Notes under the pieces: generated by a model
Databases searched by the model: none
The model's input: the letters and a program-made list of their open reading frames with translations, nothing else
Told to the model about the DNA's origin: nothing
Shown here: positions 55,238 through 63,732 of the stretch, one piece after another
How positions within the stretch are numbered: position 1 is the first letter of the stretch
Layout: each line of letters begins with the position of its first letter
Made by a program: the position numbers and the translations under genes
Assembly (NCBI GenBank): GCA_016715365.1
Contig: JADKAM010000001.1
Coordinates: 248,001 to 312,000 of the forward strand
Source of the DNA: Chitinophagaceae bacterium
GTDB taxonomy: Bacteria > Bacteroidota > Bacteroidia > Chitinophagales > Chitinophagaceae
Direction: 5' to 3'
DNA: 64,000 bases

Positions 55238-55620
55238 GCGTATTCTGGTAGTCCAACCAGGAACCTGTTCGAATAATTTTACCAGCGATATTGAGGCGAT
55301 TTTAAAATTCAATACCACCTAACACCGGGGATTGGAGAAATATCCAACCGATTATGCAGGATCTTATCAGTTTTACACACTTCTGCAATTTTTGAGCAGG
55401 GAATTTTAAGGAAAAATGAAAATGTTTCACCAAAATATTTTTTGTAAATAAAGTGATTGATTCTGATGAAAAAATGAAGGAAGGTCAGGACTCTGTTTAT
55501 TTTTATTTACCTCTTGAGAGAGGAATGAAACTACAAAGACTATGAAAAAAATGTGAATCATAGCATAAAAGGCAAAAGAAGTATACTAATACACCTAAGC
55601 AACTGCCTGGATAAACAGTA
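55238..55620. other. Intergenic region without a recognisable gene
   Basis: No convincing coding frame is seen in 383 nt. Near 55243-55268 the minus strand forms two small hairpins (GAAC/GTTC and CTGGT/ACCAG). A short repeat described separately lies at 55532-55545. Confidence 0.6.
55532..55545 (+). repeat. Short repeat copy, TACAAAGACTATGA
   Basis: This 14-mer recurs identically at 57917-57930 in the same orientation, with weaker similarity for about 15 nt on both sides. The two copies bracket the T9SS-exported protein gene. Confidence 0.55.
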
Positions 55621-57729
55621 TTATCGCAATAACAAAAAGCTACCTATTTCAGTAAATTGTTTAGGATCATTTTCCACTTTATAAACTAGGTAATATGTAT
55701 ATGTGCCATTGGGTTGTTTTGTGTTTTTAAAGTTTCCATTCCACCCTGTTTGCAGAGTTGTGGTACGGTAAATGATATTCCCATAGCGGTTATAAATTAT
55801 TAACTCACCTTTAATACCGCAAAAACATAATGGCTTAAACAGGTCATTAATGCCATCGTTATTGGGAGTAAAAGCTGTTGGAATATACACCGAACAATTA
55901 CAGTTTGTTTTTTCAGAAACGGTTATGGTATCCCTAACTGTATTACAATAGCTGGAAACATCCACCCAATAACTACCTGGTTTATTTACCAAGATAGAAT
56001 TAGCAGAGTTTCCATCCTGCCAGCGATAGCGGTAGCCGTCTTGATGCAGTTTATTTATGATCGATATATTTTGACCATCACATATTTCCAGGTTGGCCCC
56101 TAAATCAACCGCAGCAAAAAACGGTTTGCAAATACAGGAATCTTTGGGGGTAATAATAATGCTATCCCTCACCGTGCCGCAGGTATTCTTGGATTGCAAC
56201 CAATAAACGCCAGGATGCTGCACAATTAATTGGTCAGCAGAGCTGCCATCGCTCCATTGATAGATATCCCATGATTGCTTAACAGAAAGGTTTTTTAGAG
56301 TTATAGAACTTTGCATACAGATAATGGTATCGTTGCCTAAATTAACTGTCGGCGGAGTTTCTGGAGAAATGAATACAGAATCTCTTTTAGTCCCACATCC
56401 ATTTGTAGCAGCCAGCCAGTAAAGACCAGGCTGACTTGCAAGGTAATTGCTACCGGTTGAACCGTCTTGCCACAGATAATTCTGAACTCCCTGTGTATTA
56501 GAAGGCTGAATAAGTAATGTTGAACCTGGGCATATAAACGTATCTGCGCCCAATGAAATATTGGGGAATGGCGTAATATTGACTGTAACAGAATCAACCG
56601 CTCCACAGGTATCGGGCAGTGTGTGAAACCGGGCATAATATTTACCTGAAGTGAATGCTGTAATGGCATTACCTGTTTGCTGGCTGTTATCGGGTAAAGT
56701 CCAAGTGTAACCACTTGCTCCGTTAATACTTTGGCCGTTTGCTTTCAACTGCACACCTGTATTGGAACAAAACGGCGGGTTGCTAAGCACACTGATATTT
56801 ACTTTAGCCCTGCAGCCGGGAGCGTTACAAAATTCGGGGTAAGTACTTAACCCAAACATGAAACCATAGGTTGGCAGGTGGTAAAAAAAAGTTGATACCC
56901 AAGTGTTGGGATCAATCCTGAAAAGGTCATCCTGCTGGCATATATACAGGTAGCCATCTCCCAATGTTATTAAGCCCATAGAAGCTACTGAGCCTGCCCC
57001 TGTATAACTGAAAGCCTGTACACTGTTATCAGCCAGGTTTATTTTAGCGATCTTCGATTGCTCACAAGACACGTATAAAAACCCATTTAAAAAAGTGGCA
57101 TCGCCTGCACTTACCAGCCCCGCTGCGGTGAGGTTTGCAACAAAACTAACCTGGTTTGTGGTAACATTATATTTTACAACATGCCAGCTATAAGGAGTAG
57201 TTGCAGTCCTGGCGCATAGATAAAGATTAGACTGTGCATCACTTACCATGCCGTTACAAAAATCGTAACCCGCAATTGTGCTCACCAACTGGGTTTGTGC
57301 AGTTGCAGGATTAATTTCACGTATCTGACCAGAAAACTCTTCTGCACCATATAACTTGCCATTGGGTGCCCAGGCAATATCTCCATAAGACTCCCCAACA
57401 GGAAAATCCATTCTCCCATCTTTATTGTTGGCAATATTCACCCAGTATAAACGAAATTTAAGCGTTGCCCATACCATGGTAGAAGGTATGCAGTTATCAG
57501 GATCTACATTACCAAAATAGCATGCATAATCTTCCATATCTACCAGGTTATCTCCATCATCGTCAATTCCATTATTACAGATCTCAAAAATGCCCGCAGT
57601 TTTTCCATGATGGTAAGATGATAGTTTTGTTGAAGGGCGCTCACCATATTTTAAATGGTCTCCAGGGGATTGAGCTTTAAGAGCAAAAATGATGCAAAAA
57701 GAAATACAAAACTGTATAAGAGTTTTCAT
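55621..57729 (-). CDS. Secreted protein with T9SS type B (gliding-motility-associated) C-terminal domain
   Basis: A 702-residue protein with an N-terminal signal peptide. An Asn-Gly-Ile-Asp-Asp-Asp-Gly-Asp-x-Leu-Val-Asp calcium-binding-like (MopE-type) motif lies near residue 54. A region of about 250 residues resembles a beta-propeller, ending near residue 305. Three to four Ig/PKD-like modules of about 80 residues share the Tyr-x-Trp-x-Asp-Gly-Ser and Pro-Gly-x-Tyr-Trp motifs. The last 85 residues (Thr-Ala-Phe-Thr-Pro-Asn-Asn-Asp-Gly-Ile-Asn-Asp through Gly-Thr-Tyr) are the CHU_C domain that directs type IX secretion. It is likely a cell-surface adhesin or sensor of unknown ligand. Confidence 0.9.
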   Translation of the reverse strand: MKTLIQFCISFCIIFALKAQSPGDHLKYGERPSTKLSSYHHGKTAGIFEICNNGIDDDGDNLVDMEDYACYFGNVDPDNCIPSTMVWATLKFRLYWVNIANNKDGRMDFPVGESYGDIAWAPNGKLYGAEEFSGQIREINPATAQTQLVSTIAGYDFCNGMVSDAQSNLYLCARTATTPYSWHVVKYNVTTNQVSFVANLTAAGLVSAGDATFLNGFLYVSCEQSKIAKINLADNSVQAFSYTGAGSVASMGLITLGDGYLYICQQDDLFRIDPNTWVSTFFYHLPTYGFMFGLSTYPEFCNAPGCRAKVNISVLSNPPFCSNTGVQLKANGQSINGASGYTWTLPDNSQQTGNAITAFTSGKYYARFHTLPDTCGAVDSVTVNITPFPNISLGADTFICPGSTLLIQPSNTQGVQNYLWQDGSTGSNYLASQPGLYWLAATNGCGTKRDSVFISPETPPTVNLGNDTIICMQSSITLKNLSVKQSWDIYQWSDGSSADQLIVQHPGVYWLQSKNTCGTVRDSIIITPKDSCICKPFFAAVDLGANLEICDGQNISIINKLHQDGYRYRWQDGNSANSILVNKPGSYWVDVSSYCNTVRDTITVSEKTNCNCSVYIPTAFTPNNDGINDLFKPLCFCGIKGELIIYNRYGNIIYRTTTLQTGWNGNFKNTKQPNGTYTYYLVYKVENDPKQFTEIGSFLLLR

Positions 57730-57916
57730 AAAAATTGTGCAGAATTATACGAAGTATAATTATTATTAAAGATAGCAATTTGTTTAGTAAAAAGTGAAAA
57801 ACCATAGACCTATTCATGGCTGGTGGTAAGCCTATTTGAATCAGAACAAAGTATTCAGAAAAGTGAGTGATGGATATTTTAGACATGGGAGTTTCCCGAG
57901 CAAAGAAATATGGAGT

Positions 57917-57930
57917 TACAAAGACTATGA
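57917..57930 (+). repeat. Second copy of TACAAAGACTATGA repeat
   Basis: It is identical to 55532-55545. Just upstream, CAAAGAAATAT (57901-57911) reappears inverted at 58041-58051, followed by inverted ACAAAGAC at 58029-58036, so a third, diverged copy lies in opposite orientation. Confidence 0.55.
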
Positions 57931-57955
57931 CAAACTTGTGTAACAACCCAAAGTA

Positions 57956-58017
57956 CAAAAGAAATATTGCGATTCCATCAAAGGGGTATTAACAAGGAAA
58001 TCGCAATTGTTCTTTTG
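57956..58017. repeat. Long hairpin downstream of the small exported-protein gene
   Basis: Arms 57956-57976 and 57996-58017 pair over about 21 bp with few mismatches, leaving a 19-nt loop. It lies 79 nt beyond the stop of the 58096-58665 gene and could terminate or protect the RHS operon transcript, though it lacks a clear T-run. Confidence 0.6.
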
Positions 58018-58095
58018 GTTTGGCGAATGTCTTTGTCGGAATATTTCTTTGGGAGACCTTTTTACTGAATTTTTAATACAACGTAAGTTGATATA

Positions 58096-58665
58096 TTACC
58101 GATATGATTTCGGATAACCATTGGCGTCCAAAGACCAAAATTTTTTAGCAAACCTGACTTTATTTTTCTTCAATAATTTGATATTTTCATTTACATTTCT
58201 AATGTCGAGATATATAACCTGGTATTTATTATTAAAAATTAATCGCCACCAATGAAAATCTTCTATTTTATGTCCATCATTTTTCCCTTTATTTAGATAT
58301 TCATAGATGCCTGGCTCAAATATCTTGTTGAAAATACCTGTATCTGATCCCTTCTTAATTATTAATTTATAATCTCCCAGTTTGTAAACATTATCATAAT
58401 CATAATTAATCATATTGTAATCGTAGTTAAAAGTTATATCAAAGAAAACGGAACCTTGTTTATAAAAACCTGAGCCTTGCTTCTGATTACCGATTGTAAC
58501 TATAAATACAGTATTATTATCAAGTTTATAATTTTTTGCCGCGTATTCCAGGTAAGATTTAGCAATTCCTAAAAAGCTTTGTTCTGCTGTTTTTTGGCAA
58601 AATGCATGCATCGTCAAAAAATTCAGCAAAATAAAGGGTAGATAAATAAATGTTGTCTTTTTCAT
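58096..58665 (-). CDS. Small exported protein of unknown function, candidate immunity protein
   Basis: A 189-residue protein starting with a typical Sec signal peptide (Lys-Lys, hydrophobic core, His-Ala-Phe-Cys-Gln). The mature part is rich in Tyr, Lys and Asn, with a Phe-His-Trp-Trp-Arg segment near residue 136. I recognise no family. Its ATG lies 3 nt after the stop of the RHS gene, so it is co-transcribed. That position and the small size are what is expected of an immunity gene for the RHS C-terminal toxin, which is an inference only. Confidence 0.72.
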   Translation of the reverse strand: MKKTTFIYLPFILLNFLTMHAFCQKTAEQSFLGIAKSYLEYAAKNYKLDNNTVFIVTIGNQKQGSGFYKQGSVFFDITFNYDYNMINYDYDNVYKLGDYKLIIKKGSDTGIFNKIFEPGIYEYLNKGKNDGHKIEDFHWWRLIFNNKYQVIYLDIRNVNENIKLLKKNKVRFAKKFWSLDANGYPKSYR

Positions 58666-58668
58666 CTT

Positions 58669-61600
58669 TTATTGCTTTGTTCCGGTGTATGTAGCTGTTT
58701 GAGCATTAAATCGTACATAACCCCCGCTTTGTTTATTATTTTTTAACCATACGCTGTAAATATAATGGTCAGCACCAGGTGTTTTTAATGGACCGGATGT
58801 AATATCCGCACCTTGAGGATCACGCAATTCAAATCCTACTCCTTCTCGGGCCGAAGGATTATATATCCACCCGAATCCAGTTGGATAACTCGATCTATAT
58901 CCTTCTGCCCATTTATCCCACGGGTGTGAATGTACATCTTGTCTTAACCTTCCGTTTCCGGCAGATCTGCCGGAAGCGAAAGTATATGTATTATCCACGC
59001 CCGTTACCTGGTGGCCAGCATGAACCGTTGTAATGACATTTTCTGGGGCTGCATCACTATAGGAAAATCTTTGATGATTCCATTCCACATTAGTATTTTC
59101 AGCCGCAAATTCAAATACCATATCAGCCATACCATTATCGGAAACTTCCATTGTAGTTCGCATTGTCGGTGCAGCATCATCTCCAGGCGCATTTGTCAGG
59201 CCACTAACGGGTACAGGATTATGTACTACAACTCGTGAGTTTCCCTGTGCATCATAGGGTACTTGTACAGATTTTGTCCCATTTTGATTTTCAATTATAT
59301 CAAACTTATCATCTGTATTACCCGGCCTAATCTTAATCTTACCGTTATCTCCCAATGTTATGATTTCACCATCAACTTCAAACATTCCGTCGGGGTCTAT
59401 AAAACGCAAAGGATTGTCATAAGCATATCTGTATGGAGACCATCTTCTATCTGCATCGGCCATCGGGTCTATAGTATGCCACCTCCCTATTTGAGGATCG
59501 TAATTTCTTGCTCCAAAATCATATAGTTCTAATCCGCTACCATCTGTGAATTCCTTTTCCTGCTTCTCCTTTCCGCCAAATTCATTTTTGTTATCTAAAC
59601 TGCCTGCTGCCCTGCTACTTATTGCAGCCATGGTGAGTCCAAACGGATAATAGTGCGTTTCCTCTAAAATTGGCCCTCTATCATGAATCACCTGTAAATT
59701 ATCAAAGAACACATCATATTTACTTTCGTTACTACAATAAACATAAATATAACCATTTTTCGGTATTGCAATACCGGTAATCGCATGATCTTTAGTAACC
59801 CAGTTCGTATTTGCATTGGACCCTGTTCCTACCATATCAAATCCCCCACTCACGTATTTAAATTGTTCATCTAATACAACCCAGTTAATAGATGCCCTTG
59901 GCAAATTTGAATTTTGAGGGGGCTGGTTATTTAAAAGATTGGTTACATTTGTTGGGAAGCCGGGCAGTCCGGATATTTGAGTACCGGTTATTCCTTTAGT
60001 GCTTGCAGTTGCTGAACCAGCCAATAAATTCATCAAATCTAATACTGAAAGCGGGTTTGTAGATAAAGTGTACCCTGAAGCATCAGGTTTTTTATGAGCA
60101 GACTTTCCCCAGATATTGATTACATCTCCCGACATTACTTTTAAAATAATGCCCAGCCCGTTTTTATCCTCTACAGCATTACTTGAAGCATTTAGCCTGT
60201 AACTTCTTGTACTATTTGCTCCGCCATTACTATATTGATTATTATTTGGAACCGGATTACTGCTGTTTGTATAAGAAGGATACCCTGATGGCAAAGGATT
60301 TGTACCACCTGGCCCCCAGATATTATTTGTATTAATATTATAAAACAGATTCTCAAAACTTATCGCTGTCCCTCCATTGAATGTGGTATTTTCAAGGGTA
60401 GTTGGAGGGTAATTATCCTGTTGCACTTCCTCTGTTAATACCATCCGTGTATTACCTAAATGATCTTTAAGCATGTAGTCATATTGAAAACTGGCATCTG
60501 CAAGTTTAAACCGTATCCTGCCCTCTTCATGGCCGATAAACTGAAGCCTGTCAACATAATTATCATCAGGGGTATTAGGAGGTGAGGTAGTTTTACTTTC
60601 GTAAACCATACTTCCGATATACGTGGTAGTAGTGATTACGATTTTGCCGGCTGTGCTGTTATCTGTTGTTTCCTTTTTTATTTTATTACCGGCAGCATCA
60701 TAAGTATAAGTTATGTTTCCCTTGCCGGTTACCGTTATTAAAGCAGGCAGGTTTAAATGGTTAGAGGTAATACTGCTGATGGCTTTATTGTTGTCAAGGT
60801 TCATGTTGCCGTTCACATCATAGGTATAGTCATCCGTGCTTCCATTATTGCCGTCTTTAAAGTCCCCCAGCTTATTATCACCCGCAATAGCATCTGTAAC
60901 TTTAGCCAGCTTATTACTGTTTCCTTGATAGTCATAATAAAGATCATCAACCGGAATACTTCCGGTTAATTTCCAGCCCGAATGTTGCATCCGTTTGATA
61001 TTGCCATTATCATCATAAGCTGATGTTACATTAATACCATCACCCATTTTCATATCATAAATAATACCAGCACTTTGGTTAAATGCCCCGCCTGTATATT
61101 GAGTGAAATCAGCTCTCATAAGCCTATTGGCCGCATCATATCCAAAATCATATTTTCGTTTTTCTCCATCGCCTTTGCTTTTCCAAACCATCCCTTCAAT
61201 ATTACCGTTAAATTGGGGGATCGTATAAAGCTGGCTGCCTATGATATTATTATCTGCTTTATCGTAACCTAAATCAAATCCAAAATAGTTAGTACCAGCA
61301 TCTTTTGCATACTGACGGTTCATCCCCAATAGCCACCCACGGATATTATATTCATAATTTAGATTTTCTAAATTATTTGCACCAAGTGTTTTTTTCTTTA
61401 GCAGCCCAAGTTGGTCATATTCATTTTGTAAAATGGTTTTATAGCCAGACATTGTGTTATTGTTAACCAAAGTATTGCTTAACTTTTTTTCTAATTTTAT
61501 TGCCCTTCCAAGTTCATCATAAGTCATTTGGGTAACAACCACACTGGTTTGTGCGGGACTTACTTGTTTTTCCTGCTTTTGAACAGTTACTAGTGGCAGT

Positions 61601-63126
61601 CCTGCCCAGGTATATTGGGTGGTGTTTACATCAATGCCTCCAGTTATATTGGTACTTTTAGACTGTATAACCCTTCCTTTATCATCATAAATAGTTACAG
61701 AATACAAGTATGTATTTGTTGTTCCTAATACTTTAGTCTGTGTCCAGGTGGGCATACCTTTTACGGCGTTGTTCTGTATAGGCATTTGAGGATAAGGCCA
61801 TGAAGTATTGACAGAAAAATTGCCATCCCATGTATTTAAATAGGTCGAAGTTAAACCGCCGGACAATCCAACATAGTCATCATAATGGGTTACAGTTAAA
61901 AGTTCATACCCGCCTGATGTTACAGGATAATTAGTACTGTTGTATGCCAATGAGGCATGTGTGCTGAATGTTGTACTGTTAGTCCATAAACCTGTTTCAA
62001 CAGGACGGTTAAAGTCGTCATATTTTGTTACTAACCATTTAACAGTTCCCTGCCGCATGTTTGCATCCTGCATCATTACAAGTCTGTCCCTGGCATCATA
62101 AATCATATAAATCAAGCCTCCGCCCGGCACTTTTTTTAGTATTAACCGGTTACGTTGATCATATTCATAAAAGAAACTTTGTTCGGGTAACTGGCCTGGA
62201 CTCAATCCCAAATTACTCCCTTCCGGCTGTATTACGTAGCGCAGATTACCATGATCATCGTAGATATAATATGTACAAAGCCAGCCCACATACCCGGTTC
62301 CTGTACCATTATCGGCGGCACCAGTAAGCTGTACTTTTTTTAGAATTATTTTTCCATCCTTGTCTTTAAATTCGATTATTTGTTTTTTATGCTCATCTAC
62401 AGTTATTGTCTTATATAACTCACCGGGTGGGTAGGTTCCGTTTTGATTATAATTACCAGAAGGGCCCGACCAAATCTTTACAGCATCTGCGGCTGTATTA
62501 ATGCAGTATTTTATTTGTTGATTTCTTCGTAAAGAAGGGTCAGGATTACTTTCGCTGCCCACCCAACTGTTACCAGGAGCATAGGTTTCACTTACTCTGT
62601 TTAAAGGTGAAGGTTCAAAATTTGTTTTGTTGTAGTAAAAGATTTCATTTTGAGAGCCATATTGTGCATTCATGAAAGTTTCCTGTTGCTGAAAAGGATT
62701 CATTTTAAACTTACCATCATTGGTTGGGTAACCTCCTGTAGTATTTGCAGCAAATGGTAAATACTTATATTGCTCCCTGCCAAATTGATCATACTCAATT
62801 GCATTTATCAGATCCCTGGCATTGGTTGAGGAAGTCGGATTTGAAGGATCGGTTTCCAGAGAACCCTTTTTTACTACTGTTTGCAAAGGCCTGCCTAAGC
62901 CATCTATATATTGTGTTGTCTGCTTTGCATCCTTTACAGGTTTCGCCATTAACTGGTTTGCATCCTGTTCGGGGACTGCAACATCCCAGGTCCGGATAAA
63001 ATTTACGGGCATTCCTGCTGAATAAGGATTAGGTACAGGCCGGGGTTGGGCTAAGGAATGCATATTGCTCAGCACTGCTATACTTAGCGATATAGTTTTT
63101 ACTATATTCTTAAACTCTTTCTTCAT
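58669..63126 (-). CDS. RHS-repeat protein (DUF6443) with JAB-like C-terminal tip
   Basis: A 1485-residue protein with an N-terminal signal peptide ending Ser-Leu-Ala-Gln. The N-terminal region with Thr-Gln-Tyr-Ile-Asp-Gly-Leu-Gly-Arg-Pro is typical of DUF6443. Numerous YD/RHS repeats run from about residue 300 to 1170. The core motif Asp-Phe-Gly-Ala-Arg-Asn-Tyr-Asp-Pro-x-x-Gly-Arg-Trp...Asn-Pro-Leu-Arg-Phe-Ile-Asp-Pro-Asp-Gly lies near residues 1205-1245. The following roughly 240-residue tip has Ala-Glu-Asn near 1345, Val-His-Ser-His-Pro near 1399 and a later Gly-Ala-Asp-His. This fits the Glu, His-x-His and Asp metal ligands of JAB-type metalloproteases (Toxin-JAB1-like). It is probably an antibacterial or contact-dependent toxin. 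Confidence 0.9.
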   Translation of the reverse strand: MKKEFKNIVKTISLSIAVLSNMHSLAQPRPVPNPYSAGMPVNFIRTWDVAVPEQDANQLMAKPVKDAKQTTQYIDGLGRPLQTVVKKGSLETDPSNPTSSTNARDLINAIEYDQFGREQYKYLPFAANTTGGYPTNDGKFKMNPFQQQETFMNAQYGSQNEIFYYNKTNFEPSPLNRVSETYAPGNSWVGSESNPDPSLRRNQQIKYCINTAADAVKIWSGPSGNYNQNGTYPPGELYKTITVDEHKKQIIEFKDKDGKIILKKVQLTGAADNGTGTGYVGWLCTYYIYDDHGNLRYVIQPEGSNLGLSPGQLPEQSFFYEYDQRNRLILKKVPGGGLIYMIYDARDRLVMMQDANMRQGTVKWLVTKYDDFNRPVETGLWTNSTTFSTHASLAYNSTNYPVTSGGYELLTVTHYDDYVGLSGGLTSTYLNTWDGNFSVNTSWPYPQMPIQNNAVKGMPTWTQTKVLGTTNTYLYSVTIYDDKGRVIQSKSTNITGGIDVNTTQYTWAGLPLVTVQKQEKQVSPAQTSVVVTQMTYDELGRAIKLEKKLSNTLVNNNTMSGYKTILQNEYDQLGLLKKKTLGANNLENLNYEYNIRGWLLGMNRQYAKDAGTNYFGFDLGYDKADNNIIGSQLYTIPQFNGNIEGMVWKSKGDGEKRKYDFGYDAANRLMRADFTQYTGGAFNQSAGIIYDMKMGDGINVTSAYDDNGNIKRMQHSGWKLTGSIPVDDLYYDYQGNSNKLAKVTDAIAGDNKLGDFKDGNNGSTDDYTYDVNGNMNLDNNKAISSITSNHLNLPALITVTGKGNITYTYDAAGNKIKKETTDNSTAGKIVITTTTYIGSMVYESKTTSPPNTPDDNYVDRLQFIGHEEGRIRFKLADASFQYDYMLKDHLGNTRMVLTEEVQQDNYPPTTLENTTFNGGTAISFENLFYNINTNNIWGPGGTNPLPSGYPSYTNSSNPVPNNNQYSNGGANSTRSYRLNASSNAVEDKNGLGIILKVMSGDVINIWGKSAHKKPDASGYTLSTNPLSVLDLMNLLAGSATASTKGITGTQISGLPGFPTNVTNLLNNQPPQNSNLPRASINWVVLDEQFKYVSGGFDMVGTGSNANTNWVTKDHAITGIAIPKNGYIYVYCSNESKYDVFFDNLQVIHDRGPILEETHYYPFGLTMAAISSRAAGSLDNKNEFGGKEKQEKEFTDGSGLELYDFGARNYDPQIGRWHTIDPMADADRRWSPYRYAYDNPLRFIDPDGMFEVDGEIITLGDNGKIKIRPGNTDDKFDIIENQNGTKSVQVPYDAQGNSRVVVHNPVPVSGLTNAPGDDAAPTMRTTMEVSDNGMADMVFEFAAENTNVEWNHQRFSYSDAAPENVITTVHAGHQVTGVDNTYTFASGRSAGNGRLRQDVHSHPWDKWAEGYRSSYPTGFGWIYNPSAREGVGFELRDPQGADITSGPLKTPGADHYIYSVWLKNNKQSGGYVRFNAQTATYTGTKQ

Positions 63127-63155
63127 TGAAAAAAGTTTTAGTTTTTATTTATTTT

Positions 63156-63695
63156 CTACTGAATTAAATTATTCATAGCACTGCTTCCTAACCTGGTTTG
63201 TGCCCCTAAAACGCCAATCAGTTCTCCTGTTGCAGAAATAACAAACTTATTTCTTGGCCCCGTAATATCCCTATCAAAATGATCGTTTTTGCCTTTATCC
63301 GTTAACCACTTAAATAAAGGGTGCTGTGTGTTGCCTGATGTCTTTCTCGTAAAGTAACCTTCTGTAACTATAACATCCATATTCAGTTTACTCCGGTACC
63401 ACATCTTTAAACTATTCTTTAATACCGGTGCAAACCCATCCTCGTATGAAGGGACGGCAATAATCACAAGTGAGTTGCTATTTGCTGCTCTGAGTGAATC
63501 TAAAGAGTAGAGCAAAGAATCATTGGAACTGTTTTGCTGTACAGGCAGTGTGATAACAAGTATTTTTTTGCCCTGGTAGTTTGTGAGCGGTTTATTAATT
63601 CCTTCAATAGTTTTTACGGTATGAGTATAAACACTTTCTACACAGACCATACCTGTAAGAAAAAAGAAGCCGGTAATTAAAATTATTCTTACCAT
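63156..63695 (-). CDS. Exported thioredoxin/glutathione-peroxidase-fold-like protein lacking catalytic cysteines
   Basis: A 179-residue protein with an N-terminal hydrophobic segment. The Leu-Thr-Asn-Tyr-Gln-Gly-Lys-Lys-Ile-Leu-Val-Ile-Thr-Leu-Pro strand near residue 37 and Gly-Pro-Arg-Asn-Lys-Phe-Val-Ile-Ser-Ala-Thr-Gly-Glu near 147 resemble the glutathione-peroxidase fold. The only Cys is in the N-terminal hydrophobic segment, so peroxidase or thioredoxin activity is unlikely. It is encoded 30 nt upstream of the RHS gene and probably on the same transcript. Function is unknown. Confidence 0.72.
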   Translation of the reverse strand: MVRIILITGFFFLTGMVCVESVYTHTVKTIEGINKPLTNYQGKKILVITLPVQQNSSNDSLLYSLDSLRAANSNSLVIIAVPSYEDGFAPVLKNSLKMWYRSKLNMDVIVTEGYFTRKTSGNTQHPLFKWLTDKGKNDHFDRDITGPRNKFVISATGELIGVLGAQTRLGSSAMNNLIQ

Positions 63696-63732
63696 ATTTA
63701 TTCGTTTTAATTTTCTTTTGTTTACTTATTAT

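Larger units (their letters stand above)
57730..58095. other. Intergenic region with nested inverted repeats
   Basis: No coding frame is supported. The region contains the short repeat at 57917-57930 and a diverged inverted partner at 58029-58051. Between them lies a long hairpin at 57956-58017. The leader of the downstream T9SS-protein gene presumably starts here, but no clear -7 box was found. Confidence 0.6.

Noticed and set aside
55240..55300. Possible tRNA-like or riboswitch structure downstream of the T9SS gene
   Set aside because: Only two short hairpins and a TTCGAA are present; no cloverleaf or acceptor stem can be drawn.
58669..63126. Plus-strand open frames inside the RHS gene (for example 60757-60969 and 62061-62327)
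   Set aside because: They are antisense shadows of repetitive coding sequence with no family features or start signals.
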